From the NCBI GenBank assembly GCA_026826555.1, contig JAKSZT010054568.1, forward strand, positions 9,884,085-9,948,084: 64,000 nucleotides of DNA, read 5' to 3'. Position numbers and translations under genes: made by a program. The DNA is from Tolypeutes matacus. Lineage: Eukaryota; Chordata; Mammalia; Cingulata; Chlamyphoridae. The notes below the pieces were generated by a model. That model was not told where the DNA came from. It did not search any database and saw nothing but the letters and a program-made list of their open reading frames with translations. Shown here in pieces: positions 54,369 to 64,000 of the stretch. The first letter of the stretch is position 1, and every line of letters begins with the position of its first letter.

Positions 54369-56104
54369 TGCCCAGCACCCCAGGAGGAGGGAGTGTGGAT
54401 GTGAGAGTGGCGGTGGCCGCAGCTCAGCTGGCCGTCCAGGGCGGGCCCGCGGCTTAGTGGCCAGTTGTGCCGCCGTGGCCCTGACTGCTGCTACGTGCCG
54501 ACGCCCTGCTGACGTACTAGGATAAGGGCAGAGGAGGCAATGAAGCAAAAACCTCTCTCCTTGGGAGCAGACCACAAGTTAACCCCAGGTGAGCCGGCCA
54601 GGTTTCTCCATCATTGCCTGGTGGGCTCCAGCCCAAGAACGTAGCTGGGCGAGGCCCAGGTGGGCGGCCCAGCCTCATCTGGGTGCTGAGTGCTGCGTGG
54701 CCTTGGACGAGTCGCCTCCTCTCTCCACCCTGCCCTTCCCAGCCTGGCTCTTAGGAGGCTGGAGAGAAAGGAGGCACCTGTAGCTCTTTGGGCAGACGAG
54801 AGCCTGTTGCAGCCACGGGCTCTCCCAGCCACAGCCGGGGGCTCTGGGCACGCCAGACCTGGGCCCTGGGAGAGGCGGCTGTGCCCGGCTCTCTCCACCC
54901 TGGGCGCAGAGGCTGGGCACGTCTGCACCCTGTGGTCGCAGGTGGGGCACGGGCCCTGCCGCCACGGGCTCCACGTACCTGGCCGCACTGCTTCTTCCCA
55001 GGCAGGCAGGGGCTTCACAGCTCCTCTGAGGTGTGGAGCTGGAACTCGCATCAGCCAGCCATCAGTGCCCCTCCTCCATGCTCCCATGCGTCCCCTCCGC
55101 AGGGCCTGCAGTGTGGCCAGAGGGAGCTGCACAGAGCAGCGAGGTCTGGCAGGGGGACTGGCGTCCACCCTGAAAGAGCACAGGGGTCCACCCTCACCGC
55201 GCACGGTGGGCGCGGCATCATTTGGGATGACCGGCCTTTGGGGGCTCCATCCAGCTTTGAGAGGCCAAGACACACGGGGACGATGCCGGGGATGGAGGGG
55301 GCCCTGGTGGGAAGAGGGTGGCTGGGGTGTGGGGCTCAGAGCCGGGCACTAAGCCAGCCGGGGCCTGGGCTGCAGTGGGCTGGGGGGATCTCGAGGTGGG
55401 GGGTCCAGGAAGGCTTCCCAGGGCAGGACCTCTTAAGGTCGGGATTTGTCCAGGCAGGGGAGGCGAGGAAAGCCTGCCCACATCCCCTCTCCAGCCGCGG
55501 CCTTCTTTCGTGCCGTCCCCTCCAAAAGGAAATGGTGGGGGTGGCGGCAAGGGGTGCGAGTCCAGGAGGAGGGCATGGGGCACTCTTTGCAAAGCTGGGG
55601 TCTTGATGCTTTGAGGGACCCCAGTGCAGCCCTGACCTCCCCTGCAGGTGGGTGGGCAGCAAGAGGCTCCTGAGAGCACCTGAGAAGGCACGGGAGGGGA
55701 CAGGCAGCCCGGGGCCCCTCCCACCTGGCGCTCTGAGTCCGCAGTGCATCTCCAAAGCCAGAGCTGCCGGGCCCCGCCGGGGCCTTGGGGAGGGGGCACA
55801 GATGGGCAGTTTGCTGGGCGCAGCGGCTGGAAGCTGCCCATGCCGGCCAGGCAGAGGGGCTGGCGGCCCAGTCCTTCTCCCCCACCCTGCCTCACCCCAC
55901 GCTCACGTGGCCACTGGGCTGCAGACGTCCATGCAGACTGGCTGTCGGTACACTTATTTTATCATTTTATCACCATTCCACATGCTGCTGCCCTCTGGCC
56001 TTCGACTTCCCATTTGTAAATTAAGAGGTTGGATTCCAGCATCTGACAAACTGTTTCCAGGCCTGATTTTCTGGCTATTTGATTTTGCCATTCTAAAAAC
56101 GCTG
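54369..56104. other. GC-rich unique DNA, no gene seen
   Basis: Long overlapping frames occur on both strands (up to 272 codons) because stop codons are rare. None shows a domain or a preferred strand. Confidence 0.4.
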
Positions 56105-56210
56105 GGGCGGGCTTCACAGGCCCCTGTGTTTGAGTCTCAGCTCCCCCACTCACTGGCTAGCTGTCGTTAGACAAGCCGGTAAGGCCTCTGAGCCTCAAGC
56201 CCCTTGGCTC
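56105..56210 (+). repeat. MIR SINE fragment
   Basis: Sense MIR: 'gtttgagtctcagctccccc', 'actcactggctagctgtcgt' and 'aaggcctctgagcctcaagc'. Confidence 0.7.
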
Positions 56211-57024
56211 AACCAGATGCTGACCGAACCCTCGGCTATTAAAGGAGAGCTGAGGGCTTCCAGAGGGCCCACACACCTGGCCTGAGGCCGGGCGCCAGGG
56301 CTGGGAGTTCCCCTGCCCCCTCGTGCTCACTTCCTTCCTGGACCTCAGTGATTTTCCCCCAGGAGCACAAGCTCTGCCCTGTGGGTGAACTGGGCAGGGG
56401 TGGAAGCCCTGACTGCACCAGCGAGTTTGCTACCTGAAGAATTAAAGCAGAATGGAGGGCAGGTGCGGGCTGGGTAAGGCTCCAACCGGAGGGAACGAGG
56501 CAGAAAGGATCCAGGAGACAAGCACTTGCAGAGCAGTCGGCCAGGCCGTCCGTGGCTCTCTCCTCCTGACAGTGACCTGTCGGGACCCTCACCCCATCGG
56601 ACAGAGGCAGAGAGTGAGTGTCAAAGAGCTGAGGCCTGGTGCAGGCCAGCAAGCAGACTGGAGGAGGGACTACTTCCGGAAAATAGCCTATTAACACCCA
56701 TTACCCGTAAAACAGGCAGCTTCCAAATAGCCAGATAATGGTGGTCATGGGGGAAGGGAGCTGGAATTGCCTGATAAATCGCCTCAATTGTGAGCTTCGC
56801 TTGTTTAGACGCGGCCTAAGAGACACCGTTGGTGTTTGAAGTCTTGCTGAACTTTCTCTCTCTCCTTTCCCGTCTAAGGACCCAGCCTGCTTCCTGCTCC
56901 TCACTGGCTTGCACACCTCGTCAGCCAGCACAGACGACGTAAACCTCCACTGTTGATCCTCGTTTTAAGCAATCCCTTTGGCCGTTTCTCTGCTTTTACC
57001 CGAGTCTGAGAACTGAGAAGTTCC
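56211..57024. other. No gene or repeat recognised
   Basis: Mixed DNA, with an AT-richer part at 56690-57000 that may be conserved non-coding sequence. Confidence 0.3.
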
Positions 57025-57300
57025 TTCATTCAGTGAGAAAGTACCAGGTGCACACTGCCCGCTAAATTCTCCTCTGGGATCCCAGGATTACGCCAGCAAA
57101 AAGCAGCCAGCCAGTCGGACAACAAAAACAGACAAATTCCCTGCCCAGACAGTGGTTTCGTGCAGAAGGGAGCTAAGCAAGCACCTCTCAGGTGCATGTA
57201 CAGTACATCAGATGGTGACAGGAACTTTAGAGAAAACTGAGCCAGGTAAGAGGTGGTGAGGGAGGGCCGCGCCGAGGGAGGGCGTGGCCGTGTGGGTGGC
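57025..57300 (-). repeat. L2 LINE fragment
   Basis: Antisense L2: 'aacaaaaacagacaaattcc', 'ctgcccagacagtggtttcg', 'cagtacatcagatggtgaca' and 'aactttagagaaaactgagc'. Confidence 0.7.
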
Positions 57301-58424
57301 TGGGGGTGGACGTAGCTTCGCTGGACCGTCCTGGTGTTAGCCCTGGAAGGCCCTCTGCGAATCGGGACAGCTGGCCAGCCTAGGAATGGGCAGTGCGGAG
57401 CCCGGAGCGAGGCGTGGGCTTGATTTTCAGGAGCAGACACGTAAGGCGGAGCATGACAGGCGTGGCCGAGGGCCCGGGCGGCGCAGGGCATGGCGGGCTT
57501 CCCCACACCAGGCCCTTCCCTTCCACTCAGCTCCCCGAGGTCTAGGTGGGGGGAGGGAGTGTTTTCAGCGAGGCAAGGATGGGAGAAACTGTCCTTGAGA
57601 GGACACCCCCCCGAGGCAGGGGCCCCGGCCCTCCTGGTTTTCCAGATGCGGGGGGAGGGTCTTCCCCTTGCACACACTCTCACCATCCCGGAGAAGAAGG
57701 CAAGGCAGGGCTTGGCCTCCCGTCTTCCGGGTGGGGGGACGAGGCCAGGCTGGGTGGGGTGGTGTGAGGTCACACACCGAGCAGTTTGCTCAGGCGGGGG
57801 CTATAAGGGAGGCCTCCCAAGGCGCGCCGCAGGCTTGTCCCTGCCCACCGTCGTGTGCAATGACTGGGAACGCCATGGAGAGAAGACACCTGTCCTCCCA
57901 GGCCGCCGTCTTCCAGGGGTCAGTTCCTGAGGAGGCCAAGAGGTGGCCAGAAGCCCTGCAGGGCAGCTGAGACCCCGCCTGACACCGCCTCTCCCCACTG
58001 CCCCCCAGGCGGGCAGCGGGGTCAGCGGTATCAGGGGAAACCCCGGGGGAGCTTGCCCGGGCAGCTTCCCCACCCCCAGCTCTGCTGCCTCTTTCCCAAG
58101 GGAGGGAGAGAATTATTTGTTTTTCCTGTTGCCCTGATTTATGCGCCACTTTGTTCTTTATCTATTTGCACAAACTCGGTAAAGTGACCCGCGCCCTCCC
58201 CGAGGTCAGAGATTCTGTCAACACCTCAGGATCACAGGTCAGTCGACTTGCCCAAGGCGGAAGGGGTCACAGGAGGTCACCTGGGAAGGGACCCATGGAC
58301 ACCGACTTTGCCCAGACTAGGTGTCTCCACTCTGGGGCTCACGAAGCCAGCCCAGAGCAGCTGCTGGTCACCAGGCTCGGAGCTAGGTCTTCCCACGCAG
58401 CCAAGCCCTAGCCTGGCGAGGCAG
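57301..58424. other. No gene recognised
   Basis: GC-rich DNA, possibly with further degraded L2 to about 57460. Confidence 0.35.
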
Positions 58425-58545
58425 GTGCCGGCGGCTCCACTTTACAGGGGTGGAAACCAGGTTTGGCGCAAGGGGGTGACACAGCCAGCAAGATACAGAC
58501 AGAAGAGGCACACCTGGGCCTGCCATCAGCTTCTCGAATGCCAGT
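58425..58545 (-). repeat. MIR SINE fragment
   Basis: Antisense MIR: 'ctccactttacaggggtgga', 'aaccaggtttggcgcaaggg' and 'gtgacacagccagcaagata'. Confidence 0.6.
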
Positions 58546-59259
58546 CCAGCCGGGTGTCCATCACACTCTGTCCAGCCCAGGTGACTGGGACAGGACTGCT
58601 GATGCCCCTCTAGCTGGAGGCTCGGGTCAGAAAGCCAGGCCGGCTCACTCTTCCTTCCATCCGCCCTGGGCCCACCATCGTCTCCTCCCCCAGCACCTCC
58701 CTGTGGGCAGCAGGCCTGTCCAGTAAAGGGTCTCTGGGCTGTGTCAACACGGAGGCCAAAGGGGGACAAACTCTAGCCTCTGCCTGGGCAGGCATCACCA
58801 CATTCATTCGCAGGCAGGTCGGACCCCCAGCCAGCGCCCCCGAGCTCCAGGGAGGCTGCAGAGCTGGGCGCTGCAGGGGCGGCAGCCCCACGTGGAGGCC
58901 ACTGCAAAAGGCACTCCTCTATCAACCAGTGCGACACAGCGGCTTCCCAGGGATGGCATGAGGAGCTGGCAGAGCAATGCACGAGCGTGCTCTGGGAACT
59001 GTCAGCAATGTCCATCTGTTCATCTCCCAGATGGGAAAAACAGGGTCCCAGAAAAAGAAACGGACCTCAGACAGGGCTGCAAAACGAGACACGGCCAACA
59101 TCACCCGAACACAGGTCCTCCCCCAGCCGGGCAGCCCACAGCACGCAGCAGTCCTCCAATCGGTGCCGGGGGCACTCCCCTCCTCTCCCACTCTGCAAAC
59201 CTATCCCAAAATGTATTCACCTTACCCTTTCGGGAGATTTTAGAGATCTGCCAGGAGAG

Positions 59260-59545
59260 CCTGCCTTAGCCAGCCAGTGCCAGCCCATTGCCATCCAGTC
59301 TGTTCTAACTCCTTCCTGCTCAGCCCACTCAGTCCAAGTCATCTAACCCACCCCAGACCATGAAACTTGTGACGATAAACACAACTCAGATAAATTTAAC
59401 CCATGCCAAGCCAATATTTCCATCATACTCCACTGAGCACCCCAAACAGTCCAGGCTAACGTAACCCAACCCAGCCAATCCAATCATGCCAGTGAGAAGA
59501 AACACCCAGTCCTGCTAATCCAATTCAACCGAATTCATGCTGATG
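59260..59545 (+). repeat. Decayed CCA(A/G)N-type short tandem repeat
   Basis: The strand is strongly C and A rich and G poor. Motifs such as CCAGC, CCAAT, CCATC and CAACCCAG recur at 4-7 base spacing (for example 'aacccaacccagccaatcca' at 59463-59482). It looks like an old pentamer-like array that has drifted. Confidence 0.5.
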
Positions 59546-60124
59546 GGACCACAAGCAATGGTCTCTGGCAAATGCTGCAAGGTAAAACTGAGAGGAGCCC
59601 AGGCTAGAGAGGACAGCACCTTCTGCTGCTCCCAGTTGTGCGGCGTGCAATCATTTCATCAAGCAGGTCTTCGGAGCCCACGCTGCAGGCTGTTCTCCTT
59701 GCATCCGCCACCTGGAGACCTCTGCCTCCTCCTACTCACACCCCACTTGTTGCCTTCAGCACCTGGATAGTCCTCTTCTCCTACAAGGAAAAGTTCCCAG
59801 GAGATTTCAGCCCACTGTTTCTTCCTTATCCTTTCCCTTTGGAGTTACTTAGAGTCTTCCTGGACCAGACGAAGGCACTGCTTATACTCTGCTTTTTTGT
59901 GACAGGGTCTTCGTCAGTTACAGTGTGAACTTTTGGAATCAAGGATCAGTGTGACAGTAAACTCTGCATAACATATTTGGTGAGGTAGGGGATTTCGAAG
60001 GCCATTTTAATCATGCACATTTTTTACTCTGCATGAGGTCTTTGTCTTCAGAACCCCCAAATGATGCGGTTCTACTGGGCTCTTTTTCCTCGCTGCCATT
60101 CACCTCCCATGCATTCCCCACTCT

Positions 60125-60545
60125 CCAGCTGGGTTGTTTCTAGAACCTGCCACTCACACGTGCTTCCCCGTTTCCCTGGAGAGTGCGTGGAAGGTCCTTC
60201 ATGACTTGTCCCTGACTCACCGACCTCGCTTCCTTCACCTTCTTCTGGCCTTGGCGTGTCTTGCCCTTGTTCCTGAAAGATCTCCTGTACCTCCCGGCTT
60301 CTGGTTCCTTCTCAGATTTAAGGTCTTAGCTGAAGGGTCACTCATTTGGGGAGGACCTCCTGACACTTAGATTGGTTTCCCTTGCAATTTATTCCCACAT
60401 CACCCTACTCTTCTCCATTTTACTGCAATTTCTTACATCATGACACTCTTTCCCTGTAGATGCAAATTCCATAATGGCAAGAACCAGGTCTGACTCCTCT
60501 CTGGCACATCCTGTGTACACAGTAAACATTGAATGAATGAATGAG
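60125..60545 (+). repeat. L2 LINE 3' UTR, long copy
   Basis: Sense L2: 'ctcagatttaaggtcttagc', 'tgaagggtcactcatttggg', 'gaggacctcctgacactta', 'tgtagatgcaaattccataa' and 'gtaaacattgaatgaatgaa' form the full L2 tail in order. Confidence 0.8.
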
Positions 60546-60665
60546 ATCATTTCTCTCACCTCCGACCTATTTATGAAAAAGTCTCCAGTTCATTTATTTA
60601 TTCACTGTTTCATTTCTTTTCTTCCAAAAAAAAAAAAATTCCAAGAGCACATTACACACCAGACC

Positions 60666-60701
60666 CTAAAAGGTCTAATAAGCTCTAAAAGGTCCAATAA
60701 G
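60666..60701 (+). repeat. Two-copy 17-bp repeat
   Basis: CTAAAAGGTCTAATAAG (60666-60682) and CTAAAAGGTCCAATAAG (60685-60701) lie 19 bp apart and differ at one base. Confidence 0.85.
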
Positions 60702-61404
60702 AGGGCTTCCACATCTTTCATTTGCTGAGATCTACGTATTTCTGTAAAAGGAGCTTCCTATTTATTCATTCTGTACCCCCAGGCCCTGTGTGCAGGCAGT
60801 GAGGACAAAGAGGGGTGTAGACCTTTTACCAGCTCACTGCCCACGGGGAGTAACAGACACGTGACGAGCCACCCCGATGACGAAGGCAAGCAGTGCCACA
60901 GAAGCGGGCTCAGAAGAGGGGCTGATTAGCTGGGACTGGGCGTGCGGGTAGGTTGAGGCCTGGAAGGGCTTCACAGGGGGAAATGCTTCGAGGTTTTGGA
61001 GAACGAGTAGGAGTTGGTGGGGCTGCAGAGGTACAAGAACATTCCAGGTGAATGGAGACGTTCTGTGGTGGTGGTTCTGGGCCATGGTTCTGAACATTGA
61101 GGATGGAAAGAGCTGGAGGGCAGAGGGCAGGGACAGCAGCCCAGGGGGCGGGCTCCACCCCAGTGAGGAAACAAGGCCTTCCGGGAGCACAGCCCACCTG
61201 GGAGCAGAGCCCCCAGCCGGCTTACCTTCACGAGGGCCTTAGATGGGGAGTGACTTTCTTAATACGGAAACACACCCACTCTAGGTAAATGGCAGGTGGA
61301 GGTGCAAGCCCAGGTCTTCCTGAGCCCGAAGGACAAACTCTTTTTTCTACACTGCGGTTTTCAGAGAAGCCCCTGACAAAGCTCCAACGATCTGGGCTTT
61401 GAAG

Positions 61405-61625
61405 AGAAGGTTTAAAAACTTTATATATTGCTTTTGGGCACAGTCTCATTTTATTGAGGCTACTTCCAAATGTGCTATGTGAAGATCTGAGGCAATTACC
61501 CAGATAATTAATGCCACAAACACTCCCGTGAGAGTGAAACTTTTTTTCCTCTCAATTATTAGCATATTTCAGGTGTAAAGTGGTGGGTTTTTCACTTAAA
61601 TTATTTGGTTAATTGTCTTGCAGGC
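61405..61625. promoter_or_regulatory. Candidate homeodomain-rich enhancer
   Basis: An AT-rich single-copy-looking patch with four clustered ATTA-type sites: GGCAATTACC, AGATAATTAATG, TCAATTATTAGC and GGTTAATTGTC. It resembles developmental enhancer DNA. Function is inferred. Confidence 0.35.
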
Positions 61626-61739
61626 ATAGACGCATTCTTGGGGGGAGGAGATTGCCAAAACCCTGCGCCCAGCCCCCAGCCCCAGGCAGCTGGGCATAGA
61701 GAGACCCCGGTCAGCAGGACGCTCAGTAGAGGTACAGGT

Positions 61740-61935
61740 TGTTATTGCCTGAGAACATGAGTCGCTGGAAAATTGGCACGTGCACAAGTGCAGGAAATGT
61801 GCCTGCGGGAATCGCCTTTGTGGGCAGAGAGCGCTAATGAGCTCCCTGGTCATTATTTCAAAATTGACCCGGTGGGGAATGGGCCCTTGGAAATATTGCC
61901 AGGAGTTTTGAAATTAACACATTCAGGGAATGTCG
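61740..61935. promoter_or_regulatory. Candidate conserved non-coding element
   Basis: A balanced-composition unique stretch with 'agagcgctaatgagctccct' and 'ggtcattatttcaaaattga' that matches no repeat. It lies next to the homeodomain-rich patch. Confidence 0.25.
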
Positions 61936-62234
61936 AAACATCAGAGATGGAAGAGCTCACCTAGCAGCGGCCAGGTGAGCAAGGAGCAAAGGGCTGGAGC
62001 AGGCGGGCTTTCTCCACGCCCTCCACGCTGCTTCACTTCCGTCCTTCGGACCCAGGGGAAGGGCACTGTCACCTTCCTCCCCTCCGGGCCTCCCAGGGGC
62101 CCTGCTCCACGAGCCTCCAGGAGGAGCAGGGGAGAGGCGGGTGCTGATAGTGTGCAGTCGTATCTGGACCAATTCTGGAGCTTTTGTCCTCACATTCCCG
62201 GGAGTGTCTTCAAGGAGCAGACACTAAACGTCCA

Positions 62235-62345
62235 GAGGCTCGCATTATCTCCATCTTAGAGATAAGGGAAACTGAGGCTCAGAAAAGCCAAGGGGCTTTA
62301 GACAACGCCCCCAGCTAGTGATGGCAGCCCAGGTACGATCTATTT
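62235..62345 (-). repeat. MIR SINE
   Basis: Antisense MIR: 'atctccatcttagagataag', 'ggaaactgaggctcagaaaa' and 'cccccagctagtgatggcag'. Confidence 0.8.
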
Positions 62346-62414
62346 GAAAGCCCTCATCAGACAGGTCGTAGCACGTGGCCTCCACCATGTTGAAGGTGCC
62401 AGGGTGGAGAGCAG

Positions 62415-62520
62415 CCAGGGGACAGGAGAAGGTCCCCGCCTCTGACAAAAGTCACCACGTGACCTTGGGGAAGTCCCTTAGCAGCTCCAGGCCCATTTCC
62501 ACCTTTAAAATGCTGATTTT
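62415..62520 (+). repeat. MIR SINE fragment
   Basis: Sense MIR: 'cgtgaccttggggaagtccc', 'ttagcagctccaggcccatt' and 'tccacctttaaaatgctg'. Confidence 0.7.
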
Positions 62521-62587
62521 GGGCGTTTTATTCCATGCCTACTGGTTCCATGCCAACTCCTCCCTCCTAAAATGACAGTCCTTTCTG

Positions 62588-62989
62588 GGACTCTGGGGCA
62601 CGTTTAAGCTGATGTGGCGGGGCCAAGAGCAGCCTGTTGCTGAGTCTAACCCACTCCTGTGGGTGTGGACCATTGCAATAGGGCTTCGAGGGGCTGCTTC
62701 AGGTATGGCGTGGCCCAGCACACTCAGGACGGGTCTTACCAGAGTCCTTTATAGACGGACAGAGAAGGAAAGGCACGGGGACAAGAAGCTGAAAGCAACA
62801 AAACCCAGACGAGGAGGAGAGACCAGCAGACGCCGCCGGTGCCTCGCCGTGTGGCAGAGGAGCCCAGAGCTCCGCCTGATGACACCTTGACCGGACTTTG
62901 CCTCGGCCTCGGAACGTGAGCGAACGCACTCCCGTTGCTTGCCCCATCCACGCCGTGTGTTCGCTTTGAGCAGCCTCGGAGCTGAAACA
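62588..62989 (+). mobile_element. Solo LTR of xenarthran MaLR-type family, CpG-rich copy
   Basis: The order 'aacccactcctgtgggtgtg', 'cgtggcccagcacactcagg', 'accagagtcctttatagacg', 'ggacaagaagctgaaagcaa' and 'gagcagcctcggagctgaaa' matches the 50644 copy. The poly(A) signal is lost. CpG doublets are far more frequent than in the 50644 copy (for example 'gacgccgccggtgcctcgcc'). Confidence 0.65.
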
Positions 62990-63014
62990 CTGATTCAGGC
63001 ATCATTCATGCAGT

Positions 63015-63190
63015 CTGCAGGTATTTACTGAGAACATGTTATGTACCTGATAAATGTTCAGCTTCCGCATCCACAAGCTCTATTTATGTTATCATCCCAC
63101 CTGAGGGGAGAGGAAATCGGGGTGTAGGGGGCTGAGCGACCTGCCCATGCGTATCCAACGAGGCCACGGTGGGTCCAAATCCAGCGCCCC
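63015..63190 (-). repeat. L2/MIR-type remnant
   Basis: 'ggtatttactgagaacatgt' and 'tatgtacctgataaatgttc' are L2/MIR 3'-end-like in antisense. A MIR-like 'gctgagcgacctgcccatgc' follows. Confidence 0.5.
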
Positions 63191-63774
63191 TCCCCCCACA
63201 CCAGGAGCCTCTCCAGGCTTGAGCTTCTTCATGGCTCCAGTAGCCGCGCAGACAGGGCCACGGGCCAGCTGCTCCTGTGCCGGGAGGCTGCCCCTCCAGG
63301 GCTGGCGGCAGGGCCTGCTCCCCTCTGGCTGTGGTCGGCAGCCGGGTGAACTGGCCACAGGCCCCACACTCGTGTGCTGGGGCAGAGGCTTTGCGGCTTG
63401 AGCCCAGAGTCAGCTGAGAACCCACCACGTGGGAGAGGCTGTGGTGGCCTGGGGGAGATGCATGCCAGCGTCCCCGCAGAGCTGAGGAGCGGCACAGGGC
63501 TCCGTGGCGGAGGAGGGGTCTTCTGGAACGCGGCCGCCAGCCCGCTGCACGCCCACACACCCCCTCCCGGGAGGAGCTCCAAAAAGGGCAGATTCGGTCC
63601 AGGCACAATCAAGGCACAAGCACGTCCATGCCTACACGTCTGACCGCAAGTGCCAGCTCCCCACGTCCCGCTAGCCCGGCCGCGGGTCCAGGGTTTGCTA
63701 CACAGGCCGCGCTGGCTCTGAGAAGAGCCCTGAGTCTTTCCATTCCCCTGCTCTCCATGCCCCGGGAGGAGGTT
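63191..63774. other. No gene or repeat recognised
   Basis: GC-rich DNA with overlapping frames on both strands and no domain. Confidence 0.4.
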
Positions 63775-63905
63775 TGCATTAGAGTCCAGATTCCCACGGC
63801 AAGACCGGCTTGCATTCCCGACCTCGGTGACCTTGGGCAAGTCCCGTGCTCTCTCCAATCTCGGTTTCTGCATCGGAAAAAGGGGCCTGGTAAGCCCTGT
63901 CCTGC
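63775..63905 (+). repeat. MIR SINE
   Basis: Sense MIR: 'gcattagagtccagattccc', 'cggtgaccttgggcaagtcc' and 'ccaatctcggtttctgcatc' then 'ggaaaaaggggcc'. Confidence 0.8.
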
Positions 63906-64000
63906 CACTCTGCCGAGCTGCGTGAGGGCCGAGAGCGGCTGAGCTGGTTGGAGCCAGGTCCCAGCTGTGGAGCGGACTCTTCCTACACCACGTTGCTTCC

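Overview
This window is nuclear DNA of a placental mammal, almost certainly a xenarthran and more likely a sloth or anteater than an armadillo. Three tRNA-derived SINEs at 18613, 25970 and 33108 have the head I know from the xenarthran DAS family. At least three related LTRs at 2110, 50644 and 62588 also look like the xenarthran MaLR-type LTR. Both assignments rest on memory of the families, not on an alignment. Eutherian-wide fossils (MIR, L2, L1 3' ends, MER20, MER5A, a Charlie hAT element) fill much of the rest.

I recognise no protein-coding exon, rRNA, functional tRNA, CRISPR array or bacterial-style operon. The many open frames are what GC-rich, stop-poor mammalian DNA gives in all six frames. 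One of them, 634 codons on the minus strand at 20520-22424, is far longer than any other. I report it as a statistical outlier, not as a gene. The window is best read as an intergenic or intronic stretch of a GC-rich isochore.

Layout. 0-9 kb: LTR and L1 fossils, a 111-base purine tract, a strong CTCF-type motif (4520) and a block of LTR-like repeats (5.7-8.1 kb). 9-15.5 kb: unique-looking AT-rich islands with homeodomain, FOX and GATA-type sites, a 49-bp minisatellite, a G-rich 65-bp-period array, and a CpG-island-like segment (14.82-15.12 kb) next to a FOX/homeodomain patch. 16-33 kb: dense MIR and L2, two well-preserved DAS SINEs with perfect target duplications, the long open frame, L1 3' ends, a MER20 nested inside an older LTR, and an L2 reverse-transcriptase relic. 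33.5-34.1 kb: a minisatellite with 14 palindromes spaced about 41 bp apart. 34-45 kb: GC-rich unique DNA, L2, L1, MER5A, Charlie and a C-rich tract. 45-64 kb: a GGAT array, more MIR and L2, two LTRs, a decayed CCA-type repeat, and AT-rich candidate regulatory patches near 61.5 kb.

No genes here can be shown to work together. The most plausible functions are regulatory: a possible insulator site, a CpG island that could mark a promoter or enhancer, and several clusters of transcription-factor-like motifs. All regulatory calls are inferences from sequence alone and need cross-species alignment.
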